DNA of 38,599 bases from a virus, in the IMG/VR virus record IMGVR_UViG_3300021962_000010, positions 1 to 38,599 of that record, one strand, 5' to 3'. The position numbers and the translations under genes are program-made. Of this stretch, positions 21,327 to 29,308 are shown in pieces. The notes under the pieces are model-generated. The model saw only the letters and a program-made list of their open reading frames with translations. It was not told the origin of the DNA and made no database searches. Numbering within the stretch: the stretch's first letter is position 1; every line of letters begins with the position of its first letter.

Positions 21327-23633
21327 TCAGCCTGAAGTCCCGCTTACCACTGCACCAGTTGAGTTGCCCCTTCCGCTGCCGCTGTTGTTGACGGTGACGT
21401 TGACCACGGGCTGCCTGGCGGTGTTGGTGGCGATGGTGGACAGGAACTTGTTCATGGTGGTGAACTGCTGGCTGCCGTCAATCACCGTGTTGACCTGGGC
21501 CTGGAAGGCCGTGGAGAGATCCCCACGGGCCTCAGCAGCACCTTGCAGCTGGGCCTTGAAGTTTTGAGCTGAGACCGCAGCAGCGTTGGCGTAGCCGGCC
21601 TGGTTGCGCAGCTCCTTGTTGACATCAGCCTGCAGCTGGGCTTGCTGCTCTTTGGAGCCGTATTCAGCCTGGGCGTTGAGGGCAATCAGCCGCTGCTGCT
21701 CCAACTGCTGGCGCTGTGCGGCTTGCTGCTCCCGTAACAAGTCACTGCGCAGATTGCCAAGTCCAATTTCTTCAGCGTTGGTCTGACGGATCAGATCTAG
21801 GTTTTGCTGCGCCAGCGCCACCTGCTGCTGCGTTTCAGCGCTGCCTTTCTCAGCGTTACGGGACTGTGCCTGCAAAAGGGCAATGCGAGCCTCAATTTCA
21901 GCGCGCTGACCTGCTGCTGCGTTCTTCTGCTGCTCAAAGGCCAAGGCAGCCTGCTGCGCTTGCTGCTCCGTCACCAGAGCGCGGGCCTTGAGGTCAAACT
22001 CGGCCACGGTCTGATTGAACTTGCGCTGCCCAAAGTCCAGCTCTAGCGCCCGGCGCTGCGCGTCATTCGTGGCGAGCTTTTGCGCCTGCGATAGCTCCTG
22101 ATCCAGCAGGCTCTTGATCGTGTCGCTGCGGCCGATGGCGGCATCAGCGCGGACCTTGTTGATCTGGCCCAGCAGTGTGAACTCTTGGCTGTAGAAGCCC
22201 AATCGCGCTTCCTGCTGCTGCAGCGCTGCCTTTTCCGTGGACAGCGTGCTGATCTTCTCGGTCCGCAGCTTTGTCTCGGCTTGCTGCTGTTTGGCTAAGC
22301 CTTGCGCTGCTGCTGCATTGGCCGCCTGCAGCTCAGCGGTCACATCCTTGTAGCGAGCGCGAAACTCCTTCGCTAAGCCTGGCAGCCTCGCCAACACCTC
22401 TTCAAACTCTTTGGGCTTGGCAAAGGCGATGTTGTTGATGCCTTCCAACTTCACCGCGTCGGTGAACAGCGCCCGCGCTTGCTTGTCGGTGAGGTTGAAC
22501 TGCTGCTGCAGTTGACGCAAGGCCGCCACTGCCTGCGTGCCCTGCTCTGGAATGACACCGAGGGCATTGCCAAACACGCCGCCACCGAGGCCGAGCTTGT
22601 TGGCGTCCATGACGATCTTGACGCCCTTGAGCGCCCCCGTCAGGTTCTTGATCTGATCAATGATTGCCGGCAGCAGGCTTTCGCCAAAGGCCACCTGCAG
22701 CTCCTCCCATGCGTTGCCGAGCTTCTGGAATTGCTGGGCACTGGTTTCAATCCCGCCCGCACCAGCGGTCAGCTGATTGAGGCCCTTGGCCAAGGCCGGA
22801 AAGAACTCCTGCGCGGTGAGCTGGCCTGACTCCACGAGCTTGTTGAGTTGTTGCTGCGTGATGCCAAGACCCTGCGCTGCAGCCGAAAAGGCAATCGGCA
22901 GCCGCTCACCCAACTGCTGGCGCAGCTCCTCCATGGAGACCACACCCTTGGAAGCGATCTGCTGCAGAGCAAGCAAGCTCCCGGTGACGGCATCGCCGCT
23001 TAAGCCAAGCGACTGACCAGCCTTGGCCACCGCTTGAAAGACGGCCTGCTGCTGTTGCAGCGGGATGCCAGCCGCACTAGCAGCAGCGGTGAAGCTGCCG
23101 AAGTCACTGGCCAGCTGTTTGAAGGAAAGACCAAGCTGCTCAGAGAGACCACGGGTGAACTGCAGCGCCCCTGCAGCACCTTGCGGGCCAAGCGTGTTCT
23201 GCAGCTTGCGGGTGATGGATTCAAACTCCACCGCCGCATTCACTGCATCTTTGACAGCGGTGGCGACTCCCGCAAAGCCAATGCCGATGCCTACGGCACC
23301 AGCCAGGTTGCCAATGCCACCAGCAAGCTGTGGCCCAAAGCCTCCACCTGCGCCGCCTTCGGCCTTCTGACGCTCCTGCGTGGCATCACGGATGGCCTTC
23401 TGCAGCTCCTTGTATTTCTGACTGCCGATCTCTACAAGGCGGATCTCCTGCTGCAGGCTGGTGATCCTGATGTCGAGCGCGGCCAGCGTTCCCTTGCTGG
23501 CTTTGCTCCCCAGAGCGCTCTCAATACTGCGGCCGGCTTGCGTCGCCAGGCTGCGGACCTGCTCAATGCCAGCGCGGAAGGCGGTGGTGTCCAGCAGGAC
23601 ATCAAAGGTTGCCCTTCCAAGCGAATCCGCCAC
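21327..23633 (-). CDS. Tail tape measure protein
   Basis: 768 aa with a GTG start, 17 bases after the junction element GGGGCAACTTCTAGGC. Residues about 1-80 are a helical head; about 95-130 are a Gly/Ala membrane-like stretch (GGGFGPQLAGGIGNLAGAVG); about 140-300 are the tape-measure domain (FTRGLSEQLGLSFKQLASDF; VSMEELRQQLGERLPIAFSA; GQLTAQEFFPALAKGLNQL). From about 430 to 720 the protein is a Gln/Ala-rich coiled coil. It sets tail length and passes into the host envelope during DNA entry. A long tape measure with no contractile sheath gene seen points to a siphovirus-type tail. Confidence 0.93.
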   Translation of the reverse strand: MADSLGRATFDVLLDTTAFRAGIEQVRSLATQAGRSIESALGSKASKGTLAALDIRITSLQQEIRLVEIGSQKYKELQKAIRDATQERQKAEGGAGGGFGPQLAGGIGNLAGAVGIGIGFAGVATAVKDAVNAAVEFESITRKLQNTLGPQGAAGALQFTRGLSEQLGLSFKQLASDFGSFTAAASAAGIPLQQQQAVFQAVAKAGQSLGLSGDAVTGSLLALQQIASKGVVSMEELRQQLGERLPIAFSAAAQGLGITQQQLNKLVESGQLTAQEFFPALAKGLNQLTAGAGGIETSAQQFQKLGNAWEELQVAFGESLLPAIIDQIKNLTGALKGVKIVMDANKLGLGGGVFGNALGVIPEQGTQAVAALRQLQQQFNLTDKQARALFTDAVKLEGINNIAFAKPKEFEEVLARLPGLAKEFRARYKDVTAELQAANAAAAQGLAKQQQAETKLRTEKISTLSTEKAALQQQEARLGFYSQEFTLLGQINKVRADAAIGRSDTIKSLLDQELSQAQKLATNDAQRRALELDFGQRKFNQTVAEFDLKARALVTEQQAQQAALAFEQQKNAAAGQRAEIEARIALLQAQSRNAEKGSAETQQQVALAQQNLDLIRQTNAEEIGLGNLRSDLLREQQAAQRQQLEQQRLIALNAQAEYGSKEQQAQLQADVNKELRNQAGYANAAAVSAQNFKAQLQGAAEARGDLSTAFQAQVNTVIDGSQQFTTMNKFLSTIATNTARQPVVNVTVNNSGSGRGNSTGAVVSGTSG

Positions 23634-23649
23634 GCCTACGCCTTGCTGT

Positions 23650-23665
23650 GCCTAGAAGTTGCCCC
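23650..23665 (-). promoter_or_regulatory. Junction element GGGGCAACTTCTAGGC
   Basis: Starts within the upstream TAG stop and precedes the tape measure GTG by 17 bases. One base is inserted before AGGC relative to the shortest copies. Confidence 0.5.
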
Positions 23666-24072
23666 TACTTCACCAACTTCTGCAGCGTGGAGGTGATCGG
23701 CAGTCGGTTCAGTGCCGGGCTGATCCAATCCCTAGCAGGCATCTGATTGCCTGCTTGCGTGCGATAACCACGCAGCACATAGAGCGAATAGTCCACGTTC
23801 CAGGTGTAGCGATAGCTGAACGGTCCGCTTTTGCTGCGCACAATGCTCTGCCGCAACGCGCCGCTGTCCACGATGTCGCGGGGGCTGCCGACACTCTCGC
23901 GGCCTTTGCCCTTGCGGTTGTAGCTACCGCGTCTGGTCTTGTAGGTGCTCGGCCAGGTGAACTGCTTAGTGCTGATCTCTTTGGTGAACTGCCCCTCCAG
24001 CAGCTGGCTGTAGCGCTCGAACGCTTTCTCTAGCCGCTCTTCAATCAGCCTGCTGTCAATCTCGATGCGCAT
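23665..24072 (-). CDS. Tail completion/head-tail joining protein (HK97 gp10-like), 135 aa
   Basis: A basic protein with MRIEIDSRLIEERLEKAFER, KTRRGSYNRKGKGRESVGSP, DIVDSGALRQSI and YALYVLRGYRT-like DYSLYVLRGYRT. The D-(T/S)-G-x-L-R-x-S motif followed by strands ending in Y-x-x-x(L/V)-x-x-G is the signature of HK97 gp10-type neck or tail-terminator proteins. It lies between the tail tube region and the tape measure. Confidence 0.7.
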   Translation of the reverse strand: MRIEIDSRLIEERLEKAFERYSQLLEGQFTKEISTKQFTWPSTYKTRRGSYNRKGKGRESVGSPRDIVDSGALRQSIVRSKSGPFSYRYTWNVDYSLYVLRGYRTQAGNQMPARDWISPALNRLPITSTLQKLVK

Positions 24073-24075
24073 CGC

Positions 24076-24471
24076 TCACTCCTGCCGCACCGCATCCAGC
24101 ACCACCACATGACCGACGTTGGCCTCTAGCAGCGCACCAATGCCGCCACGGCCATAGGCACTGCGAGCGGCCACCAGGGTGACGTTGTAGGTGCTGCCGT
24201 TGTCAATCTCCAGCGTGCCGGTCATCCCTTCCAGCACGTCGTCGTTGAGCAGCTGCGGATCGGTGACGTAGCCCTCAAAGCGTGAGGTGCGCACATCCAC
24301 GCCAGCGAAGTTCTGGCCGATGGTGGCGCCAATCTCTTTAACAAAAACCCGGTACGCCGCAGCCGTGGTGTTGGCTGTGACGTTACCGGTGTAGGGATCT
24401 GTGACGGTGCCCGCTGCGGGGAGCTGAAAGGTCAACTCCCCGTTGCTGTAGGCATCCAGCGGGCTAGCCAT
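24076..24471 (-). CDS. Head-tail connector-type protein, 131 aa
   Basis: A strand-rich protein (ELTFQLPAAGTVTDPYTGNV; YRVFVKEIGATIGQNFAGVD; GMTGTLEIDNGSTYNVTLVA) with spacing and length like head-closure/stopper proteins that form a small beta-barrel ring under the portal. It is 3 bp upstream of the gp10-like gene and 8 bp downstream of the tail tube gene. The fold is inferred; no unambiguous motif. Confidence 0.55.
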   Translation of the reverse strand: MASPLDAYSNGELTFQLPAAGTVTDPYTGNVTANTTAAAYRVFVKEIGATIGQNFAGVDVRTSRFEGYVTDPQLLNDDVLEGMTGTLEIDNGSTYNVTLVAARSAYGRGGIGALLEANVGHVVVLDAVRQE

Positions 24472-24479
24472 TAACTACC

Positions 24480-24953
24480 TCAGGGTGCAGGTGCGGTTGC
24501 TTCGGTGTAGGTGTAGGAGCCGTAGCCCTGAAGGGTGAAGCTCACAGTGGCGATTCCGCCAGCCTCAATCGACTCGGAAAAGTCGGTGATGATGCCGATA
24601 CCGGCGTGCTTCTCGACGGTGGCCACCGAGGCGCCAGGGTCAGGCGATTCGCGATACCACTTCACGTATTGCCCGGTGGGCGCATCCATGGCTGCATCTT
24701 TCAGCAGCTTGTAGCCCGCATCCACGGTGTCCAAATTCATGGTCATCGGGATGCTGTAGCTCTGGGAGGTGGCCACAGCCTTTTGGAAGCCACCGCTGGT
24801 GGCGTAATCCGTCACCGTCTGGGTTTCAGTGGTGCCCTCAATGCCTGCATTCGTCAGGTTGAGGATCTCGGTGAGGCCGGTGCTGCTCGTAGGATGAGCT
24901 GCATCAGCAGAGGTGGCGTCGGCCATCCAAAGCCGATATCCGACCGATGCCAT
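24480..24953 (-). CDS. Major tail (tube) protein, 157 aa
   Basis: ATG 24953 (MASVGYRLWMADATSADAAH) is chosen over TTG 24962. Features of tail-tube proteins are visible: AGIEGTTETQTVTDYATSGG, VATSQSYSIPMTMNLDTVDA, LLKDAAMDAPTGQYVKWYRE and a final FSESIEAGGIATVSFTLQGY with the typical closing strand. It forms hexameric rings stacked on the tape measure. It is preceded by a junction element and lies next to a free-standing HNH endonuclease gene. Confidence 0.82.
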   Translation of the reverse strand: MASVGYRLWMADATSADAAHPTSSTGLTEILNLTNAGIEGTTETQTVTDYATSGGFQKAVATSQSYSIPMTMNLDTVDAGYKLLKDAAMDAPTGQYVKWYRESPDPGASVATVEKHAGIGIITDFSESIEAGGIATVSFTLQGYGSYTYTEATAPAP

Positions 24954-24983
24954 AAAGGCCAAGGCTTTGCTCCTGAGCGATCT

Positions 24984-24996
24984 GGCTCAAGTTGCC
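24984..24996 (-). promoter_or_regulatory. Junction element GGCAACTTGAGCC
   Basis: Includes the TGA stop of the HNH gene and lies 31 bases before the tail tube ATG. The HNH reading frame uses the element as its last codons, so the endonuclease gene has kept the element at the boundary. Confidence 0.5.
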
Positions 24997-25493
24997 TGTG
25001 GTTTTTTACCCCAACGCCTATGACGGCGGTTGTTGGCCTGCTGCCACTTATCCGCCCATCGGCAGTTCTCGGGTGAGTAGCCCAGTTCATTGTTGATGCG
25101 ATCCAAACTGCATCCTTCGGGGCGGTCGCCCATATCGAGGTAGAACTCGTCAAAGCTGTGTTGCCATGCCTGGCAGACCGTGATGCCTCTTCCGCCGTAT
25201 TCGGCAAAGTCTGGATTTTGCGGGTTGCCGCAGCGTTGCACCATGCTTAACCAACTGGTGTAAGCGCCACTGCGGCGACCCTCCATGGTCTTTGTTAGGC
25301 GGTTTGCCTCCGGACGCCAACATCCGCAGCTGCGCGTCGTGCCATGCACCACGTTGGTGGGCTGGTAGGTCTTGACGGTGCCGCAATCGCAGCGGCAGAT
25401 CAGATGGCGTCGGCCGCGAATCAGCTCCTCGGTGTAGCCGATCACAGTGAGCTGGTGGAACCGTTGACCAGTTCGATCTATCTTGCGTGGCAT
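24987..25493 (-). CDS. Free-standing HNH homing endonuclease
   Basis: A 168-aa protein from ATG 25493 (GTG 25517 adds eight residues). A zinc-binding head has CRCDCG (residues 33-38) and SCGC (55-58) and a basic loop; the centre has YTSWLSMVQRCGNP, EYGGRGITVC (98-107); the HNH core is LDRINNELGYSPENCRWA (130-147). This layout is that of YGGRGI-type HNH endonucleases, which often sit free between virion genes of phages and spread by cutting neighbour genes in related genomes. It interrupts the head-tail gene series without interrupting any gene. Confidence 0.9.
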   Translation of the reverse strand: MPRKIDRTGQRFHQLTVIGYTEELIRGRRHLICRCDCGTVKTYQPTNVVHGTTRSCGCWRPEANRLTKTMEGRRSGAYTSWLSMVQRCGNPQNPDFAEYGGRGITVCQAWQHSFDEFYLDMGDRPEGCSLDRINNELGYSPENCRWADKWQQANNRRHRRWGKKPQAT

Positions 25494-25567
25494 CGGCCTG
25501 TGGAGCAGGTTGGTCACGGATCAGGCAGTTGGCTCTGCGCTGATCCACTCCATTGTCCGAGCTGTTT

Positions 25568-25939
25568 TCAGGAACGCAGCAGCTCTGCCTGGCCGCCAGC
25601 CTTGGCGTAAAGGTTGGAAAAGCGCCCGTCGTAGCCGATGGCGAGCGACAGCTGCTCACGCCAGTAGGCCTGTTGGGTGCGGATGCCGGCGAGCTTGGCG
25701 TCAGGGTTGCCGGGCTGCCACTCCAGCACATCAGCGCGAATCAAGGCGAGGTCTTCTGAAGCCTTGGTCTCGAAGCTGGTTTCCAGCGTGTTGAGCTTGG
25801 CGATGGCGCTCTGGCTGGTGGTGATCGAGGCCGCTGAGGCCTCAGCCATCAGCACGTCCAGGTGATCTAGGGCGATGTGGGTGGCCGGGATGGCGAGGTG
25901 GCGGCGGATTGCTTCGCGGTCAGTGGAAACCCAGGCCAT
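25568..25939 (-). CDS. Head-completion/connector protein candidate, 123 aa
   Basis: Follows MuF in the transcript, the usual place of head-tail connector proteins. The sequence is mainly helical (IRRHLAIPATHIALDHLDVL; IAKLNTLETSFETKASEDLA) with a C-terminal AYWREQLSLAIGYDGRFSNL, compatible with a gp6-like helical connector. A junction element lies 14 bases before the ATG. Family not recognised with confidence. Confidence 0.55.
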   Translation of the reverse strand: MAWVSTDREAIRRHLAIPATHIALDHLDVLMAEASAASITTSQSAIAKLNTLETSFETKASEDLALIRADVLEWQPGNPDAKLAGIRTQQAYWREQLSLAIGYDGRFSNLYAKAGGQAELLRS

Positions 25940-25952
25940 GGCTAGCGCTTTT

Positions 25953-25966
25953 GCTTAGGTTGCCCC
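25953..25966 (-). promoter_or_regulatory. Junction element GGGGCAACCTAAGC
   Basis: Overlaps the last codons and TAA of the MuF gene and lies 14 bases before ATG 25939. Confidence 0.5.
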
Positions 25967-27814
25967 TGCTGTTGGACGTGGCGGGGTCCAGAGCGGTTCC
26001 GGTGCCTGCTGCATCCCCAGCGCCTTCTCAAACGGCGTGGGTCCACTGATCGGCTGCTTGCCGGCGGCCTCCAGATCGGCCAGCACAGCAGCTCGGCTTT
26101 GGGCTTCCTCCTGTGGGTCGATCAGGCCCAGCTCTTCCCATTCGGGATCCCAGGGCGTGACGGTGCAGCGGCAGTTATGGGTAACGCAGTTGTCTACAAT
26201 GTATGCACTTGAAACAGTCGTGAAGTCATAAACAGGGATTGCCTCATGAAGCGTTTTGATCTGGACCAAGAGAACCTCATCAAGCTCTACAACTCCGGCG
26301 CCAGCGTCAAAGCACTCTCTGAGCAGTTGGGCTGCAGCAGGAATGTCATCACTAGGAGGCTCAAGCAGCTCGGGATAGCTGTTCGCGGCAGAGGAGAGGC
26401 TCAACAGCTCCGCATGGACCAACTCACGCCTGAAGGACGCAAACAGCTCACGCGCAAAGCCAATCAAGCCGCAAGAGGCCGCGTTGACAGCGAGGAGAGC
26501 CGCATCAAACGAGCTGAGACACGGTTCCATCGACAGCTCGGTATCTCCGCTTATGAGGTTGAGCTTCAGGGGATCTTGAGCAGCAAAGGGCTGACAACCA
26601 GCCTGCAACTGCCGATTGGCAAATACAACATCGACTTGGCCGTTAATGGCTGCCCCATCGCCGTGGAATTGCACGGAGGCGGATGGCACCGTTATGGGCG
26701 GCACTGGGCTCGACGCCAAAAGCGCATTGAAGACATCCTCAGCGCGGGCTGGAGTTTGCTTGAGGTGTGGCAGGTCAATGCCAGATCCTGGAATCCCGCT
26801 GAGGTGGCGAATCAAATAGTCGCCTTGGCGGAGATCCATCGCCTTGACCCATCCGCGCTGGGTGGCCATTGGATGATTGGCGGTGACGGTGACTTCGCCG
26901 TTACGCGTACCAATGGCTACGAGGTTCCCGCGATACCAAGCGCGAGTCGCCGCGATGACCGTACCGGTCGTTACAAGCGAGTCAGCTAGCACGCAATTCG
27001 GGTGCGCTGGCGCCACCACATCACCGAGCTGGTAGACCTTGCCGTGCCGTGGGGCGCAGTAACCGCAGGTGCGGCTGCTGCCGACCGCCTGCCATTGCAC
27101 CTGCTCAATGCCTTCGGCTTCGTAGCGGAGCTTGGTGCCTTCCACCATGGCCGCTGCCATCTCGGTGCGAGCGACGGTTTGAGCGCGGCTCTTGCTCAGC
27201 TCCACGCTGTTCTGCAGTGTTTTGCGCAGCTGCCGCCAGCTATCACCAGAGGCGAGGTGAAACTCCACGGCGCCGATGATCCGGCCGCGTAGATCCACAT
27301 CCACGAGGCGGTTGAGGGTGGCAAAGGCTTGGGTGCCGCGAGCACCGGCGGCGTAGTTCGCCAAGGCGTTCTGGCGTTGGGCGGCAGCGATCAAAGCGGT
27401 GGGGTTCTGCTGCGCCATGCCGGGGCCCAGCAGCAGATCGGCATCGGTGGTGGCGTTAGCGAAGACCTGAGCGGCCTGCTCAGGCGTCAGCTTGCTGGCC
27501 TCCTGCTTCACCTTGTTCAGCTCCGCCAGCGCCCAGAAGTCGGACGACACCTGCCCATCCAGCAGAGCTTGGTTGACGGTTTGCGCCAACTCAGGCGGCA
27601 GGCGCAAGGCGCTTAGCTCTTGGCCGAGCTGTTGCCTGAGGATCAGCAACCGCTGCAGCGGCATTGCGCTGCCACCGTCCAGGCTGCGCTTAAAGGCCTG
27701 CTCAATGCGCGGCTCCATTGCCCGGTAAGCACCGGTGAGGCCGTTGATGATGTCCCGCTCAAACGGGCCGAGCAGGGCATCACTGAGCTTCTCCCAGCTG
27801 TCGGCGGCCTGCAT
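25955..27814 (-). CDS. MuF-type minor head protein containing an intein
   Basis: 619 aa precursor. The N-extein (residues 1-273) is a helical minor head protein; RAQTVARTEMA (210-220) and CGYCAPRHGKVY (250-261) are MuF signatures, and the series AHPN leads directly into the intein at Cys274. The C-extein (548-619) starts CRCTV, so splicing restores the conserved HPNCRCT motif and gives a 345-aa head protein. MuF proteins help portal and capsid assembly or enter with the DNA. The ATG overlaps the portal stop (TGATG). Insertion into the most conserved motif of the host protein is typical for inteins, because imprecise loss would be harmful. Confidence 0.92.
   Translation of the reverse strand: MQAADSWEKLSDALLGPFERDIINGLTGAYRAMEPRIEQAFKRSLDGGSAMPLQRLLILRQQLGQELSALRLPPELAQTVNQALLDGQVSSDFWALAELNKVKQEASKLTPEQAAQVFANATTDADLLLGPGMAQQNPTALIAAAQRQNALANYAAGARGTQAFATLNRLVDVDLRGRIIGAVEFHLASGDSWRQLRKTLQNSVELSKSRAQTVARTEMAAAMVEGTKLRYEAEGIEQVQWQAVGSSRTCGYCAPRHGKVYQLGDVVAPAHPNCVLADSLVTTGTVIAATRAWYRGNLVAIGTRNGEVTVTANHPMATQRGWVKAMDLRQGDYLIRHLSGIPGSGIDLPHLKQTPARAEDVFNALLASSPVPPITVPSASVQFHGDGAAINGQVDVVFANRQLQAGCQPFAAQDPLKLNLISGDTELSMEPCLSSFDAALLAVNAASCGLIGFARELFASFRRELVHAELLSLSSAANSYPELLEPPSDDIPAAAQLLRECFDAGAGVVELDEVLLVQIKTLHEAIPVYDFTTVSSAYIVDNCVTHNCRCTVTPWDPEWEELGLIDPQEEAQSRAAVLADLEAAGKQPISGPTPFEKALGMQQAPEPLWTPPRPTAGAT
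26195..26238 (+). promoter_or_regulatory. Possible promoter and SD for the antisense endonuclease
   Basis: Inside the intein C-terminal coding region, TACAAT (26195-26200) is a -10-like box and AGGGA (26234-26238) an SD seven bases before the ATG at 26246. No good -35 is seen. If functional, the signals travel with the intein. Confidence 0.35.
26246..26989 (+). CDS. HTH plus Vsr/DUF559-like endonuclease, antisense within the intein
   Basis: 247 aa on the strand opposite the intein. Residues 8-45 are a resolvase-like helix-turn-helix (NLIKLYNSGASVKALSEQLG, CSRNVITRRLKQLGI). Residues 90-180 are a PD-(D/E)XK-type nuclease of the Vsr/DUF559/EDxHD group: Glu106 region, KYNID with Asp130, PIAVELHGGGWH with Glu141, His143 and His148, then RRQKRIEDILSAGWSLLEVW. 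Such proteins act as homing endonucleases beside split inteins and introns. Codons align exactly with those of the intein; accordingly this gene uses no TTA, CTA or TCA codon, whose complements would be stops in the intein. Its TAG stop lies opposite the CTA codon of intein Leu3. It is thus wholly contained in the intein and would move with it. The last 40 residues, opposite intein blocks A and B, are probably unstructured. Confidence 0.85.
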   Translation: MKRFDLDQENLIKLYNSGASVKALSEQLGCSRNVITRRLKQLGIAVRGRGEAQQLRMDQLTPEGRKQLTRKANQAARGRVDSEESRIKRAETRFHRQLGISAYEVELQGILSSKGLTTSLQLPIGKYNIDLAVNGCPIAVELHGGGWHRYGRHWARRQKRIEDILSAGWSLLEVWQVNARSWNPAEVANQIVALAEIHRLDPSALGGHWMIGGDGDFAVTRTNGYEVPAIPSASRRDDRTGRYKRVS

Positions 27815-29289
27815 CAGCTACCAGGCTGCAGGGCCTGCGGGGGCAGCATGACGTTCTGCTCCAGCAGTAGGCGATCCCGCTCCAGCTGCGCCTGCAGTTG
27901 CTGTTGATCGCTGCCATCCAAGCCGAGCACCTCGGCTTCTACATCGAAGTCAATGGGCAGCACACCACCGCGTTGCAGCAGTTCGAGGGTGGTTTCTTTG
28001 CTGATGTAGCCGCCATCAGCGAGGCTCTGGATCTGCGCCACCTGCTGCGGCTCCAGCTTGGCTTCTAAGGCCTGTGCCGCAATCTGCAGCACACCAGTGG
28101 GCTCCTCGCCGGTGTAGGCGACCCAGAGCATCTGCAGCTGCTCAAACAGGCTGCTCTTCTGCATTCCGGCCAGCGCCAGGCCGCTTTGCACCTGACCGGC
28201 CTGCAACCGGGCTTGGGTGGCGGTGACGGCCTCCTGGCCGCTCATGAACGCCAGCGTCTCGTTATTGATCAGCTGCTCGATGTGGCGCAGGTGTTCCTGC
28301 TGCTGCTGCAGGCTGCTGCCGGAGGGTTCCGCAAAACGGAAGTCGCCATCGACCGGCACATCCACCACGCTGTTGGGGCCGATCACCAGCGGCGGTGGGG
28401 TTTGGCCATCCATCAACAGCGCACCACGGCGCACCGGCACCGGCAGGGCGCAGCGGTGCAGCAGCTCGTTGAGATCAGAGCGGCTGCGGTAGTGCTGCAG
28501 CGTGAGCAGGGCCAGCTCGCGGAAGGGTGGCAGGCCATGACCCCAGCGCTGCGGCTGCGGGCTGTACCAAACCAGCGGCACCTCGCTCAGGCTGGTAAAG
28601 CCTTCCTCCACCAGCTGCAGCTTGGTGGTGGCACCGAGCTGTTTGTTCAGCGCATAGACCTGAAAGGCACCAGGGGTGAGCACGCGGAAGAACGGCTCGA
28701 CGGTGAAGCCAAAGCTGCCGGCTTCCACCTCACGCCATTCGAGCAGCGTGGCCTGCACCAGCTGCTCTTGACCGGCGATGTATTCAGTCTTCCAGTTGAG
28801 GATGTTGCGGCGCTCCAGCAGCACCAGATAGGGCTGACGACCAAAGGCCAAGCGGTCGGCCTCAGATTCCACCGCCACCTGCTGCGGCATTTCAACCATG
28901 ACGGCGCAACCGCCATCGCGCATGGCGAGGCTGTCGGCCATGGCCATGAAGGCCGTCAGGTTGTTGCCCAGCTGATCAATGTCGTCAAGCTGCTGCTCCA
29001 GCGAGGCGGGCAGGTCGGAGAGGGTGAACTGCGAGAGGATGCCGCTCATGGCCTCAATGGCCTTGCGGAAGCTGGGCACGTAGGTGGCCCGCGCTAGGCG
29101 ATTGCGATAGGCCCGGTCAGGCTCCTTGGTTTCCTGCGGCAGGTAGGTGGCTTCGCTACCGCGCAGGCCCAGCCAGCAGTCACCTAAGAGCTGCAGATCG
29201 GGCTCAATGTCCCGCAGGACCGGATGCTTCCAGGTCGGCAGGTTGGGCGCATCGAAGAGATCGCCGTCAATGGCAGGCCTGCCGTCCAT
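27814..29289 (-). CDS. Portal protein (DUF4055-like)
   Basis: 491 aa. Upstream is the junction element GGCAATTTCAGGC and an A-rich leader before the ATG. The N-terminal region (TWKHPVLRDIEPDLQLLGDC, RNRLARATYVPSFRKAIEAM) and the centre (SLAMRDGGCAVMVEMPQQ; PYLVLLERRNILNWKTEYIA) follow the pattern of DUF4055 portals, and the C-terminal half has the long helix of the portal stem/crown (SSLQQQQEHLRHIEQLINN) with LFEQLQMLWVAYTGEEPTG. The dodecameric portal is the DNA gate and docks the terminase. It is directly followed by MuF. Confidence 0.85.
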   Translation of the reverse strand: MDGRPAIDGDLFDAPNLPTWKHPVLRDIEPDLQLLGDCWLGLRGSEATYLPQETKEPDRAYRNRLARATYVPSFRKAIEAMSGILSQFTLSDLPASLEQQLDDIDQLGNNLTAFMAMADSLAMRDGGCAVMVEMPQQVAVESEADRLAFGRQPYLVLLERRNILNWKTEYIAGQEQLVQATLLEWREVEAGSFGFTVEPFFRVLTPGAFQVYALNKQLGATTKLQLVEEGFTSLSEVPLVWYSPQPQRWGHGLPPFRELALLTLQHYRSRSDLNELLHRCALPVPVRRGALLMDGQTPPPLVIGPNSVVDVPVDGDFRFAEPSGSSLQQQQEHLRHIEQLINNETLAFMSGQEAVTATQARLQAGQVQSGLALAGMQKSSLFEQLQMLWVAYTGEEPTGVLQIAAQALEAKLEPQQVAQIQSLADGGYISKETTLELLQRGGVLPIDFDVEAEVLGLDGSDQQQLQAQLERDRLLLEQNVMLPPQALQPGS

Positions 29290-29308
29290 CCATGTGGTTT
29301 TCTTCCGT

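Larger units (their letters stand above)
26174..26995 (-). mobile_element. Intein in MuF (274 aa)
   Basis: Residues 274-547 of the precursor. Block A: CVLADSLVTTGTV with Cys1; block B: VTVTANHPMATQRGW with the T-x-x-H motif (Thr311, His314); block F: VYDFTTVSSAYIV; block G: DNCVTHN followed by Cys+1. All splicing residues (Cys1, block B Thr and His, penultimate His, terminal Asn, Cys+1) are present, so it should splice. Between blocks B and F are about 180 residues without LAGLIDADG or HNH motifs. Instead, the opposite strand of this stretch carries a nuclease gene (26246-26989). Confidence 0.92.

Noticed and set aside
26174-26995. LAGLIDADG endonuclease domain within the sense intein
   Set aside because: The 180 residues between blocks B and F contain no LAGLIDADG or HNH motif; the nuclease signature is only on the opposite strand.
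28186-29097. 303-aa plus-strand ORF opposite the portal gene
   Set aside because: It is in exact antisense phase with the portal, where GC-rich codon use makes long open frames common. It has the His/Gln/Leu/Gly-rich composition of a shadow and no motif. The same applies to 9722-10645 opposite the capsid gene. Only the ORF inside the intein has recognisable domains.
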